From contig CAXULW010000016.1 of assembly GCA_964252015.1 (NCBI GenBank), positions 11,402 to 75,401 on the forward strand: a DNA stretch of 64,000 nt. Reading direction: 5' to 3'. The position numbers were made by a program, and so were the translations under genes. Numbering within the stretch: position 1 is the stretch's first letter; the number at the start of each line of letters is the position of its first letter. This document shows positions 1 to 8,231 of this stretch, in pieces. Origin of the DNA: CAXSBR01 sp964252015 (lineage in GTDB: Bacteria > Actinomycetota > Actinomycetes > Mycobacteriales > Jatrophihabitantaceae). Below the pieces are notes generated by a model. It was not told the DNA's origin and searched no databases. It saw only the letters and a program-made list of their open reading frames with translations.

Positions 1-494
1 TGTCCACGTCGAAGACGCCCTATGGTTCCGCCGAGGACATCAACGACAGTGGACAGATCATCGGCATCTCGTTTCTTTCCAACGGAGACCAGCACGCCAC
101 GTATTGGGCCAGCTGCAGCACCCGCGGTGAGGACCTGAACCTGTTGCCCGGTGGGAACTTCGCCAGCCTGGTCGACATCGACAATGCCGGCCACGCCGTC
201 GGCGGCGGCAACTTAGCGCAGAATCCGGACACCACCCACGCCATCATGTGGCTCGGGCACGGATCGCTACGGATGCTCCAGCCCCTGTCCCACAAGCTGT
301 ACCGCGACTTCGCCGTCGCCCGCGCGCTCGACACGCACGGCAACGCGGTCGGGGCCAGCCTCGACGCCCACGGCGATATTCAAGGCACCATCTGGCGTTG
401 CGCGGCGGCACAAACTGTCCTCCCGCGCCCGCCGCAACACGCTGACACCGTCTCCGCGACGCCGGCCACGCTGCCGACCCAGGTTGCCCGCTGA
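1..494 (+). CDS. HAF-repeat protein, C-terminal part (5' truncated by window edge)
   Basis: The open frame enters at the window edge and ends at TGA 492-494. It shows at least two copies of the HAF-type repeat: a DIN..G.I.G.S core, then HATYW, then a second block with VDIDNAGHAVGGG followed by HAIMW. HAF-repeat proteins are usually secreted or surface proteins of unknown function with a beta-propeller-like fold; that is family knowledge and not visible here. The last 30 residues, rich in Pro, Ala and Thr, do not look like a repeat. No start codon or signal peptide is in the window, so length and export cannot be judged. Confidence 0.6.
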   Translation, partial: STSKTPYGSAEDINDSGQIIGISFLSNGDQHATYWASCSTRGEDLNLLPGGNFASLVDIDNAGHAVGGGNLAQNPDTTHAIMWLGHGSLRMLQPLSHKLYRDFAVARALDTHGNAVGASLDAHGDIQGTIWRCAAAQTVLPRPPQHADTVSATPATLPTQVAR

Positions 495-667
495 GTGTTG
501 CCGCTCGTGACGCAGGACGGAAATCTCGTCACCGACGATGCGGCCGCCCACACGATCGTTCCCGCCGCCCTTATCCTGAAGCAGGCCAGCACGGTGTCGG
601 CCCAGGTCACGTTCTCGTATCCGGGCCGAACCCGACCACGGGCGGAAACCGGCGGAAGGTATGAAGC

Positions 668-1444
668 ATGCATCCCCGAGACGGCGACCAGAACCCGTGG
701 CAGCGACCTGAGCCCCCGCAACGGGACGCCGAGCCAGTGGACCCGCCGCCGGACCAGCCGGCGCCCGGCGCACATCCGGGCCAGCCGCCGTCGATGTTCG
801 CGCCGCCGTCGCAATACGGCCCGCCATCGGCACCGCAGTACGGCCAGCCGTCACCGCAGTACGGACAGCCGCCCTACGGGCAACCTCCCAACAGCTCACC
901 GCTTTACGGCACCCAGCAGTACGGCACCCAGCAGTACGGCACCCAGCAGTACGGCACCCAGCAGTACGGCTCACCGCAATATGGCGCACCGCAGTACGGC
1001 ACCCAGCAGTACGGCTCACCACCACAGCAGACCCAGCAGTACGGCTCACCGCAATATGGCGCACCGCAATACGGCCAGGGCAGCCCGCCGTACGGGATGT
1101 ACCAGCCCAGCCCGACACCCCGGCGCAAGGCCAACAAGAAGATGATCGCGATCGGGGCCGCCGTGGTCGCGGTGCTGGTGATCGTCGGCGGGATCGTCAC
1201 CGCCGTGACCCAGCTCGGCTCACACAAGCTGTCGCACAGCGCGGTCGAGAAGACCATCGAGACCCAGTCGACGGACACGTCGAAGAGCTTTCGGACCATC
1301 ACCGACGTCAACTGCAACGACGGCAAGGACATCACCGTGAAGAAGGACGCCTCCTTCACCTGCACCGCCGCCGGCAACGTGCGCATCACCGTAGTGATCA
1401 AGTCGGGAGCACGTGACCCGGACTGGGTCTGGGCCGTCAACTGA
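668..1444 (+). CDS. DUF4333-type membrane protein with a Tyr-Gly-Gln-Pro repeat N-terminus
   Basis: 258 residues. The first ~150 residues are Pro/Gln/Tyr/Gly-rich, with many QYG(S/T/A)-type units. Then comes a basic stretch (RRKANKK), one transmembrane helix at about residues 158-178, and an extracytoplasmic C-terminal domain with two cysteines (NCNDG and FTCTA) ending in WVWAVN, which matches DUF4333. The start ATG is preceded by AAGG 9 bases upstream. The topology expected is a cytoplasmic low-complexity tail and an outside domain, as in many actinobacterial Pro-rich membrane proteins. Four perfect 15-bp tandem units lie at 911-970 and a fifth at 1001-1015, so the tail length is probably variable between strains. 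Function unknown. Confidence 0.75.
   Translation: MHPRDGDQNPWQRPEPPQRDAEPVDPPPDQPAPGAHPGQPPSMFAPPSQYGPPSAPQYGQPSPQYGQPPYGQPPNSSPLYGTQQYGTQQYGTQQYGTQQYGSPQYGAPQYGTQQYGSPPQQTQQYGSPQYGAPQYGQGSPPYGMYQPSPTPRRKANKKMIAIGAAVVAVLVIVGGIVTAVTQLGSHKLSHSAVEKTIETQSTDTSKSFRTITDVNCNDGKDITVKKDASFTCTAAGNVRITVVIKSGARDPDWVWAVN
911..970 (+). repeat. 15-bp tandem repeat, four perfect copies, inside the DUF4333 gene
   Basis: ACCCAGCAGTACGGC is repeated four times head to tail, encoding TQQYG each time. A further identical unit sits at 1001-1015. The copies are identical at the DNA level, including third positions, which points to recent slippage and not selection on the protein alone. Confidence 0.9.
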
Positions 1445-1453
1445 CGAACCCGG

Positions 1454-2356
1454 TCAGCTCAGCAGCACACCGATCGCGGTCAGCACCCGGTTCACCGGGC
1501 TCTCCAGGCCGTACTGATCGGCCAGCTCGAGGAGTCGCTCCGGGTCGGCCACGTGTACCGGAAGGGCGTCGTCGACGACGGGTACGTCGGCGTCGACGCG
1601 CACCCGGACCACGTCCGGAGCCACGGCCAGGTAATCCGCCGCGGCCAGGATCTTCGCCCGCGTGCCGGCCGGGAAACCCTCCGCGTCGGCATGGGCTGCG
1701 GCCACGATGTCCTCGACCGTACCGAACCGGTTCACCAGCGCGGTCGCGGTGCGCTCGCCCACCCCGTTGACGCCGGGCAAGCCGTCGCTGGGGTCACCCC
1801 GTAACGCGGCGAAGTCGGCGTACCGCTCACCCGGGATGCCGTACTTCTCGGCCACCTCGCTCGGGCCGAGATCCTGCAGTTTCGACACCCCGCGCCCCAC
1901 GTAGAGCACGCGCACGCGTTCGCTGACACACCCGAACAGATCCCGATCGCCACTGACGATCTCGACCGGGCCGGGCTCACGCTCGGCCAGGGTGGCCATC
2001 ACGTCGTCGGCCTCGAACCCGTCCGCGCCCGCGCGGGCCAGGCCGATCGCGTCCAGCACCTCCCACAGCACCGGCACCTGCGGGCTGAGCTCGTCTGGCA
2101 CGGTCTCGGCCCCGTCGGCCAGGGCCCGGTGCGCCTTGTACGACGGCAACAGCGCGACCCGGAAAGCCGGCCGCCACGACAGGTCCTGGCAGGCGACGTA
2201 CCGGGCCGGACGGCGTCGGGTGATCAGCGTCGCGGTCATGTCGAGGAAGCCGCGGATCGCGTTCACCGGGCGGCCGTCCGGGGCAGTGATGCTGGTCGGA
2301 ACGCCGTGGAAAGCCCGGAAGTAGAGCCCGGCCGCGTCGACCAGCATGAGGGTCAT
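1454..2356 (-). CDS. 5'-3' exonuclease (flap/FEN-type, standalone PolI N-domain homologue)
   Basis: About 300 residues. It matches the 5'-3' exonuclease family: LMLVDAAGLYFRAFHG at the N-terminus, an arch region with PSYKAHR, metal-binding acidic clusters FEADDVMA and VSGDRDLF, and the helix-hairpin-helix segment LRGDPSDGLPGVNGVG. Such proteins remove RNA primers or flaps alongside DNA polymerase I. I chose ATG 2356 because the family begins right at the MLVDAAG strand; an in-frame ATG at 2419 would add 21 unrelated residues. It is divergent from the neighbouring sugar kinase and shares a 105-bp intergenic region with it. Confidence 0.85.
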   Translation of the reverse strand: MTLMLVDAAGLYFRAFHGVPTSITAPDGRPVNAIRGFLDMTATLITRRRPARYVACQDLSWRPAFRVALLPSYKAHRALADGAETVPDELSPQVPVLWEVLDAIGLARAGADGFEADDVMATLAEREPGPVEIVSGDRDLFGCVSERVRVLYVGRGVSKLQDLGPSEVAEKYGIPGERYADFAALRGDPSDGLPGVNGVGERTATALVNRFGTVEDIVAAAHADAEGFPAGTRAKILAAADYLAVAPDVVRVRVDADVPVVDDALPVHVADPERLLELADQYGLESPVNRVLTAIGVLLS

Positions 2357-2461
2357 GAGCGGCCCGCGGCAGACAGGCTCATCGGCGGTCCCCTCGGTGA
2401 AGATCGTCCAGCTACGCACCTCCGGTGTGAGTGCGTTGGGCAGGAGGTTAGCCTGTGCGCC

Positions 2462-3427
2462 ATGCTGACCGTGCTGGGTGAAGCGCTCATCGACCTCGTG
2501 GCGGACGAAACCGGTTTGTATGCGGCTCGACCGGGAGGCAGCCCGCTCAACGTGGCCATCGGCCTCGCCCGGCTCGATCTGCCGACCGAGCTGCTGGCCC
2601 GGCTAGCCGATGACGCGTTCGGCCGCCGCCTGCGCGCCCACGCCGAGGACAACCACGCCGGCACCTCGAACTGCATTCACGCCCGTCAGCCCACCACGCT
2701 CGCCGTCGTCTCCCTCGACGAGCAGGGCCGGGCCGAGTACGACTTCTACATCGAGGGCACCGCCGACTGGCAGTGGACCGACGAGGAGCTGGCCAAGCTG
2801 CCGGCCGACACGACCGTCCTGCACACCGGCTCGCTGGCGTCCTGGACGCCACCCGGCGCGGACCGGGTCACCGCGATGCTGACCCGGGAACGGGCCCGCG
2901 GCACGGTGTTGCTGAGCTACGACCCCAACGTCCGGCCGCGCCTGCTCGGTTCGCCCGGGCGTGGTCGCACCCTGATCGAACGCAACGTGGCGCTGGCCCA
3001 CGTGGTCAAGGCCAGCGACGAGGACCTGTCCTACCTGTACCCCGAGCTGAGCCCGGACGAGGTCATCGAAAACTGGCTGCAACTCGGGCCGTCCCTGGTC
3101 GTGGTCACGCACGGCGGGAACGGCTCGCGAGCGGGCACCAGCCGCGGGCACCGGGTCGTCCGACCCCCGATCAAGGTCACGATGGCCGACACCATCGGCG
3201 CCGGCGACGCGTTCACGGCCGGCATCCTGAGCAGCCTGTACGAGAACGGCCTGGCCACCCCCAAAGCCGTGGGTGCCATCACCGCGGACGAGGTGGCCCG
3301 CACCCTGGACGACGCCACCCTGATCGCGGCGTTGACCTGCGAACGGCATGGAGGAGACCCGCCCACCGCAGCCGAACGCGACGCAGCCTTGTTCCGCCGC
3401 GCCCCCTCATCCGACCCGGGCACTTAA
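2462..3427 (+). CDS. PfkB-family carbohydrate kinase (fructokinase-like)
   Basis: 321 residues. It has the PfkB N-terminal signature GGSPLNVAIGLARL near residue 25 and the C-terminal motif DTIGAGDAFTAG near residue 243, where the Asp of GAGD is the catalytic base. The family phosphorylates fructose, ribose, adenosine and related substrates. The short sequence with an N-terminal MLTVLGEALIDL resembles fructokinases, but substrate cannot be fixed. AGGAGG at 2442-2447 lies 14 bases before ATG 2462, a long spacing; an in-frame CTG at 2453 would be better spaced, so a non-ATG start is possible. The gene converges on the LacI regulator gene. Confidence 0.85.
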   Translation: MLTVLGEALIDLVADETGLYAARPGGSPLNVAIGLARLDLPTELLARLADDAFGRRLRAHAEDNHAGTSNCIHARQPTTLAVVSLDEQGRAEYDFYIEGTADWQWTDEELAKLPADTTVLHTGSLASWTPPGADRVTAMLTRERARGTVLLSYDPNVRPRLLGSPGRGRTLIERNVALAHVVKASDEDLSYLYPELSPDEVIENWLQLGPSLVVVTHGGNGSRAGTSRGHRVVRPPIKVTMADTIGAGDAFTAGILSSLYENGLATPKAVGAITADEVARTLDDATLIAALTCERHGGDPPTAAERDAALFRRAPSSDPGT

Positions 3428-3443
3428 CAACTGGCCCGGTGGG

Positions 3444-4658
3444 TCAGGCTGGATCGGGGGCGTAGATGGTGGCGGCGGGATCGGTGGAACCCCGCACCAC
3501 GAGCTCGGTGGCCATCACGGTGGGAATCGACACCGCCGGCGTGGAACTGGTGGAAATCGACGCGGTACCGGTACCGGCCACGGCAGCCAGGATGGCTTGT
3601 GCCACTGCGGCGCCCTGAGCGGCGACGGGCTGTCGCACCGTCGACAGGTCCATGAACTCTGCCGCGGCGTGATCGTCGAAGCCGATCACGGCAATGTCCT
3701 CGGGAACGCGGCGGCCGCTGCGCCGCACGGCGCGCATCGCGCCGAACGCCATCTCGTCGGACTCGGCGAAGACAGCGGTGGGTGGGTCGTCGATGTCGAG
3801 CAAGGCCCGCATGGCCGCCTCGCCGCCGAGGGGGGTGAAGTAACCCAGCACCTCCAGCGCCGAGTCCACCGGGATGCCGGCACCGCCCAGCGCGGCCAGG
3901 TACCCGTCGCGGCGGTAGAGCGGGGGAGTGAACCGCATCGGATCGTCGGTGTCCCCGCCGATGAGCCCGATCCGCCGGTGACCGTGCCCGATGAGGTGCT
4001 CCACCGCCGTCCTGGCCCCGGCCACATCGTCGATGCCCGTGTTGAAGAACCCAGGCACCTCGCCACCGACGATCCCCACCGGCACGCCGAGCCCACGCAG
4101 GGCGTCGGTCTCCACCGGGCTCAAGGCCAGGCTGACGACCATGACGGCGTCGACCCGCTTGCGTACCGGCAGGGCCGTGAAGAAGCGCTCCCGTCCGGCG
4201 GAATCACTCAGGTTGTAGAGCAGCAGGTCGAACCCGGCGCCTCCCAGCTCGGCCTCCACCGCGCCGAGCACGGTGGAGAAGAACCAGCGATCGACGAAGG
4301 GCACGACCACGCCCACGGTGAACGTGCGGCCGCTGGCCAGCCGGGCCGCAAACGGCGACGCCACGTAGTCCAGTTCGCGGGCCGCGATCAGCACCCGGTC
4401 CCGCGTGCCGGGGGCGACCTCGGGCAGACCGCGCAGGGACCGGGACACGGTGGCGATCGAGACGCCGGCGCGCCGGGCCACGTCCTCGATGCTGGCTGAA
4501 GACGTCTGGCCTGAAGGCGTCGGGGCTGAAGGCGTCTGGGCGGACACAGTTTGGTCGGACGGATCGTGATCCGGCGGAATTTGGCCTGACGGAATTTGGC
4601 CTGACGAGTCGTGGGGTGTCGATGAGGTCGTGGTCGCCTCCTCACGCGAACCGGCCAT
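3444..4658 (-). CDS. LacI-family transcriptional regulator with an extended N-terminus
   Basis: 404 residues. The helix-turn-helix SIEDVARRAGVSIATVSRSL lies at about 56-75, followed by the hinge and a periplasmic-binding-protein-like effector domain (IGFDDHAAAEFMDLSTVRQP near the end). The ~55 residues before the HTH are Ser/Pro/Gln/Thr-rich and partly repeated (SGQIPSGQIP, SAQTPSAPTPSGQTSS), and no alternative Met lies between them and the HTH. Normal LacI proteins start 3-10 residues before the HTH. It faces the amidohydrolase gene across 93 bp and may control it; the sugar kinase is another candidate target. The effector is unknown. Confidence 0.85.
   Translation of the reverse strand: MAGSREEATTTSSTPHDSSGQIPSGQIPPDHDPSDQTVSAQTPSAPTPSGQTSSASIEDVARRAGVSIATVSRSLRGLPEVAPGTRDRVLIAARELDYVASPFAARLASGRTFTVGVVVPFVDRWFFSTVLGAVEAELGGAGFDLLLYNLSDSAGRERFFTALPVRKRVDAVMVVSLALSPVETDALRGLGVPVGIVGGEVPGFFNTGIDDVAGARTAVEHLIGHGHRRIGLIGGDTDDPMRFTPPLYRRDGYLAALGGAGIPVDSALEVLGYFTPLGGEAAMRALLDIDDPPTAVFAESDEMAFGAMRAVRRSGRRVPEDIAVIGFDDHAAAEFMDLSTVRQPVAAQGAAVAQAILAAVAGTGTASISTSSTPAVSIPTVMATELVVRGSTDPAATIYAPDPA
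4576..4605. repeat. 15-bp direct repeat in the LacI N-terminal extension
   Basis: GGAATTTGGCCTGAC occurs twice back to back, encoding part of the SGQIP units on the minus strand. The 30 bp are AT-richer than the surrounding coding sequence. Confidence 0.85.
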
Positions 4659-4751
4659 AGGAGACCATCATCGCATCCCTGCCCCCAGGTTGGAAGATAA
4701 TCCGAAAACGCTGCCGAAGCCGGCCTGCGACCTACTGGCACACTCGCACGG

Positions 4752-6431
4752 GTGGCTACCGTCCTGCACCGCGGCCGGATCTACACCCCGGCCGGGCCGG
4801 CGGTGACGGCCATGGTGGTGGACGGGGCCACCGTGACCTGGCTGGGCACCGACGACGCAGTCGCGGCGCACCTGGGCCCGGGTGACACCGTCGTCGACCT
4901 CGGCGGTGCCCTGGTCACACCGGCGTTCGTCGACGCTCGTGTGCACGCCACGGCCACCGGGCTGGCCCTGACCGGCCTGGATCTGCGCGGAACCCAGACG
5001 GCGGGGCAGGTCCTGGACCGGCTGGCTGCATTCGCGTCCGGGCGCGCTGGGGGTTCCGGCGGGGCGGGCGGGGCCCGGCGGTCCGGCGTCGTACTCGGCT
5101 CGGGCTGGGACGAGAGCGACTGGGACGACCCCACCCCACCGTCGGCGCAGGAACTGAGCCGGGCCGCGGGCGGTCGTGCGGTCTACCTGGCCCGCGTGGA
5201 CGCCCATTCCGCGCTGGTTTCCACCGACCTGCTGACCGCCGCACTTGCCGGGGCGCGTTCAGTCGGCGGCGGGTACGACGATTCGGGCTGGTTGCGCGGC
5301 GACGCCCACGATGCGGTGCGCACCGCCGCTCTGGCCCGGCTGTCACCGGCCGATCGACGGGCCGCCCAGCGGGCCTGCCTCGACCGCGCCGCGGCCCTGG
5401 GGATCGGCTCGGTGCACGAGATGGCCGGCCCGTCCATCTCCGGTGCCGATGACCTGGCCCTGCTGCTGGCCGGGGTGTCCGAGGACGACCCGGGCAACCC
5501 GGCCGGCGGCGTCGAAGTGATCGGCTACTGGGGCGAACTGGGCGGCGGCGAGTTCCCAGGCATCACGGCCGCACTGGAACTGGGTGCGGCCGGGGCGGCG
5601 GGGGATCTGTTCTGCGATGGCGCGATCGGCTCGCACACCGCGTCACTCAGCACGCCCTACACCGACCGCCCCGACCAGCGACCGGACCCCCGCTTCACCG
5701 TGGCCGAGATCAGCCGCCACGTCGTCGCCTGCACCCGGGCCGGGCTGCAAGCCGGTTTCCATGCCATCGGTGACGCCGCGGTCGACACCGTCCTGGCCGG
5801 GATGGACGCGGCCGCGGCCGAACTCGGCCCCGCAGCCGTGCGCGGTGCCGGGCACCGCCTGGAACACGCGGAGATGGTGGCCGACCCGCGCCGGTTCGCG
5901 GCCAGCGGGCTGATCGCGTCCGTCCAGCCGGCCTTCGACGCGGCCTGGGGCGGGCCGGACGGGATGTACGCGCAACGCCTGGGGGAGCGGGCCTCCGGCC
6001 TGAACGATTTTGCCGCGCTGAGTTCGGCCGGCGTGGCCCTGGCGTTCGGTTCGGACTCGCCGGTGACACCGCTGGACCCGTGGGGCACGGTGCGGGCGGC
6101 GTCCTATCACCGCACCGCAACATCGTCGCTGAGTGTGCGCGCGGCCTTCACCGCCCACACCCGGGGCGGCTGGCGCGCGGCCCGGCGCGACGGGGACGGG
6201 TCCGGGGTGCTCGCCGTGGGACATCCCGCCACGTACGCGGTCTGGGAGGACGTCGACCTGGTCATCGACGTTCCAGACGAGCGCCTCTCCCGGTGGTCCA
6301 CCGACCCGCGGGCGGGGGTGGCCGGGCTGCCCGACGTGGCCCCGGGTCGCCCGTTGCCGCGATGTCTGCGCACCGTCGTGCGCGGGCGGGTCGTGTACGA
6401 CGCCGAGCAGACATCATCCCGGTTCAGCTGA
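4752..6431 (+). CDS. YtcJ-like amidohydrolase with a substituted metal-site residue
   Basis: 559 residues, GTG start. The family architecture is clear: an N-terminal composite beta domain, a TIM-barrel with HAIGDAAVD (His337), the HRLEHAE motif (His368, Glu371-His372), and GSDSPVTPLDPWGTV (Asp435), then a C-terminal beta domain. YtcJ-type enzymes hydrolyse amide or ester bonds with one or two metals. Unusually the first metal motif, normally His-x-His after the PxFVD strand, reads Asp-Ala-Arg63-Val-His65 here, so one metal ligand is Arg. All other motifs are kept. The gene is divergent from the LacI regulator, which may sense its substrate or product. Confidence 0.8.
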   Translation: MATVLHRGRIYTPAGPAVTAMVVDGATVTWLGTDDAVAAHLGPGDTVVDLGGALVTPAFVDARVHATATGLALTGLDLRGTQTAGQVLDRLAAFASGRAGGSGGAGGARRSGVVLGSGWDESDWDDPTPPSAQELSRAAGGRAVYLARVDAHSALVSTDLLTAALAGARSVGGGYDDSGWLRGDAHDAVRTAALARLSPADRRAAQRACLDRAAALGIGSVHEMAGPSISGADDLALLLAGVSEDDPGNPAGGVEVIGYWGELGGGEFPGITAALELGAAGAAGDLFCDGAIGSHTASLSTPYTDRPDQRPDPRFTVAEISRHVVACTRAGLQAGFHAIGDAAVDTVLAGMDAAAAELGPAAVRGAGHRLEHAEMVADPRRFAASGLIASVQPAFDAAWGGPDGMYAQRLGERASGLNDFAALSSAGVALAFGSDSPVTPLDPWGTVRAASYHRTATSSLSVRAAFTAHTRGGWRAARRDGDGSGVLAVGHPATYAVWEDVDLVIDVPDERLSRWSTDPRAGVAGLPDVAPGRPLPRCLRTVVRGRVVYDAEQTSSRFS

Positions 6432-6489
6432 AGTAAGCGACCCGGTTCAACCCAGCCGGAGCGGCCCGGCGAGCAGGGATACTGGCCGG

Positions 6490-8124
6490 ATGAGACCGCG
6501 CCCGACACCCCACCCGGCGGTGCGGAACGTGTGGGTGGCGGCTGTCCTGGCCGCCGGCTCGGGGCTGGCCGGTGTCACCGCCTTCCCCCGGTTCGGCTGG
6601 TGGCCGATGGCGATCCTCAGCATCGCGGGCCTCACCGTGGCGGTGCACGGTCGTGGCGTCCGCGGCGGGCTCGGTCTGGGCTACCTCTACGGCTGGGCGT
6701 TCTTCGGCCCGCTGCTGGCCTGGACGGGAATCTACGTCGGGCCCGTGTGGCTGCTGCTGCCGTTCGCCGAAGCGGCGTTCTGTGCCGTCCTGGGCGTGGT
6801 GCTGGCCCGGCTCGTCCGCCTGAGCGGCGCACCCGCATGGATGGCGTGCGCGTGGGTGGCCGAGGAGGCGCTGCGCGACCGCGCTCCGTTCGGCGGGTTC
6901 CCGTGGGGGCGCTGGGCGTTCAGCCAGTCCGCGTCACCGTTGCGGTGGTTCGCCGCGGTGGGTGGAGCGCCGTTCCTGACGTTCGCGGTGGCCCTGATCG
7001 GCTCTGGCCTGGCCACGGCCCTGCTGGCCTTCCGCACGCGCGGGAACGCATCCGGACAGGCCGCAGACCAGCGGCCGGACGTGGTCACCCGTCGCACCGT
7101 GATCGGCGCCGTGGCCGGGGGGCTGGCCGTCGCCGTCGCCGTGCCGCTGCTGGCGGTGGCCATCTCGGTGCCGTTGCACCACGGCCGGTCCCGGCACGTC
7201 ACCACGATCGCGTTGATCCAGGGTGACGTCCCCGACCGCGGCCTGGAGTTCAACGCGCGCCGCCGCCAGGTGCTGGACAACCACGTCTCCCAGACGTTGC
7301 AGCTGGCCGCTGACGTCAAGGCCGGCCGGGTCGCGGCCCCGGAACTGGTGGTGTGGCCGGAGAACGCCTCGGACATCGACCCGTTCGACAACCCCGACGC
7401 CTACGCCCAGATCGAGCGGGCCGTGCACGCCATCGATCGCCCGATCCTGGTCGGCATCATCCGCGACGGCCCGGGCCCGAACCAGGACCGCAACATCGGC
7501 ATCCTGTGGTCACCGACGACGGGGCCGGGGGCCCAGTACGTGAAACGGCACCCGGTGCCGTTCGGGGAGTACATGCCGTTCCGCAAGCTGGCCACCGCCC
7601 TGACCAGCAAGGCCAACCTGGTCCAGGACATGGTGGCCGGCAAGGGGAACGGGCTGGTCACCGGCGGGCCGTATCCGATCGGCGACGTGATCTGTTTCGA
7701 GGTCGCCTACGACGCTCTGGTGCGCTCGTCGGTGCAGGCCGGGGCCCAGCTGCTCGTCGTGCAGACCAACAACGCCACCTTCGGCCACAGCGCGGAGACC
7801 TACCAGCAGCTGGCCATGGCCCGACTGCGGGCGGTCGAGTTCGGCCGCACCGTGGTGCAGGTGTCGACCAGCGGGTTGAGCGCCATCATCGACCCGAACG
7901 GGCACGTCGTCGCCCGTTCCGGTGCGTTGTTCACCGCCGATCGGATCGTCGCGCAGGTGGGGCTGGAGACGTCCGATACCCTGGCCACCCGGCTGAGCCT
8001 GTGGCCGGAGCTCGCGCTGAGCGCCCTGGCCGTGCTGGCTTTCCTCGTCACATTCCTGACCCCGCGTCCCGGTCGGGCCCCGCCCGAACCAAGAGTCGAA
8101 ACCGAGGAGATGGTCGACGCATGA
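6490..8124 (+). CDS. lnt: Apolipoprotein N-acyltransferase
   Basis: 544 residues. About six N-terminal transmembrane helices are followed by a periplasmic nitrilase-type domain and a last helix near the C-terminus. The catalytic triad is visible as Glu291 in VVWPENAS, Lys352 in YVKRHPVPFGEYMPFR and Cys402 in DVICFEVAYD. The enzyme transfers an acyl chain to the N-terminal cysteine of lipoproteins in the membrane. In mycobacteria Lnt is either fused to or next to the polyprenol-phosphate mannose synthase, as here. The start ATG 6490 comes 58 bases after the amidohydrolase stop; upstream open frame is unrelated sequence. The stop overlaps the start of a coupled micro-ORF. Confidence 0.92.
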   Translation: MRPRPTPHPAVRNVWVAAVLAAGSGLAGVTAFPRFGWWPMAILSIAGLTVAVHGRGVRGGLGLGYLYGWAFFGPLLAWTGIYVGPVWLLLPFAEAAFCAVLGVVLARLVRLSGAPAWMACAWVAEEALRDRAPFGGFPWGRWAFSQSASPLRWFAAVGGAPFLTFAVALIGSGLATALLAFRTRGNASGQAADQRPDVVTRRTVIGAVAGGLAVAVAVPLLAVAISVPLHHGRSRHVTTIALIQGDVPDRGLEFNARRRQVLDNHVSQTLQLAADVKAGRVAAPELVVWPENASDIDPFDNPDAYAQIERAVHAIDRPILVGIIRDGPGPNQDRNIGILWSPTTGPGAQYVKRHPVPFGEYMPFRKLATALTSKANLVQDMVAGKGNGLVTGGPYPIGDVICFEVAYDALVRSSVQAGAQLLVVQTNNATFGHSAETYQQLAMARLRAVEFGRTVVQVSTSGLSAIIDPNGHVVARSGALFTADRIVAQVGLETSDTLATRLSLWPELALSALAVLAFLVTFLTPRPGRAPPEPRVETEEMVDA

Positions 8125-8231
8125 ACCCGGCCCGATCCGCGCTGATTGGCGCAGTGTCGGTGCGTCGGCCGGTTGCTCGTCACCGCCCGGCTCGACACCG
8201 CCCGGCTCGTCACCGCCAGGCTCAGGCGTGA
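8121..8231 (+). CDS. Micro-ORF (36 aa) bridging lnt and ppm by two 4-bp overlaps
   Basis: ATG 8121 overlaps the lnt stop (ATGA, 8121-8124) and the TGA stop at 8229-8231 overlaps the GTG start of ppm (GTGA, 8228-8231). The peptide begins MNPARSALIGAVSVRR and ends in three near-identical basic units, RPARH-like, from a 15-bp DNA repeat at 8176-8220. I do not recognise it. It may be a real small basic protein, or an open linker that carries ribosomes from lnt into ppm. Alternatively the repeat has simply lengthened the spacer without creating a stop. Confidence 0.4.
   Translation: MNPARSALIGAVSVRRPVARHRPARHRPARHRQAQA
8176..8220 (+). repeat. 15-bp tandem repeat, three copies, between lnt and ppm
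   Basis: Units CTCGTCACCGCCCGG, CTCGACACCGCCCGG and CTCGTCACCGCCAGG lie head to tail, each differing by at most two bases. They are in frame with the micro-ORF and end 7 bases before the ppm start. Confidence 0.9.

Noticed and set aside
495..667. Possible continuation or new gene after the HAF protein
   Set aside because: The frame has no ribosome site and turns into Arg/Ser/Thr-rich shadow of the next gene.
267..1118. Long minus-strand open frame opposite the repeat-rich DUF4333 gene
   Set aside because: It is a GC-skew shadow with RTAG repeats copied from the opposite strand and no domain features.
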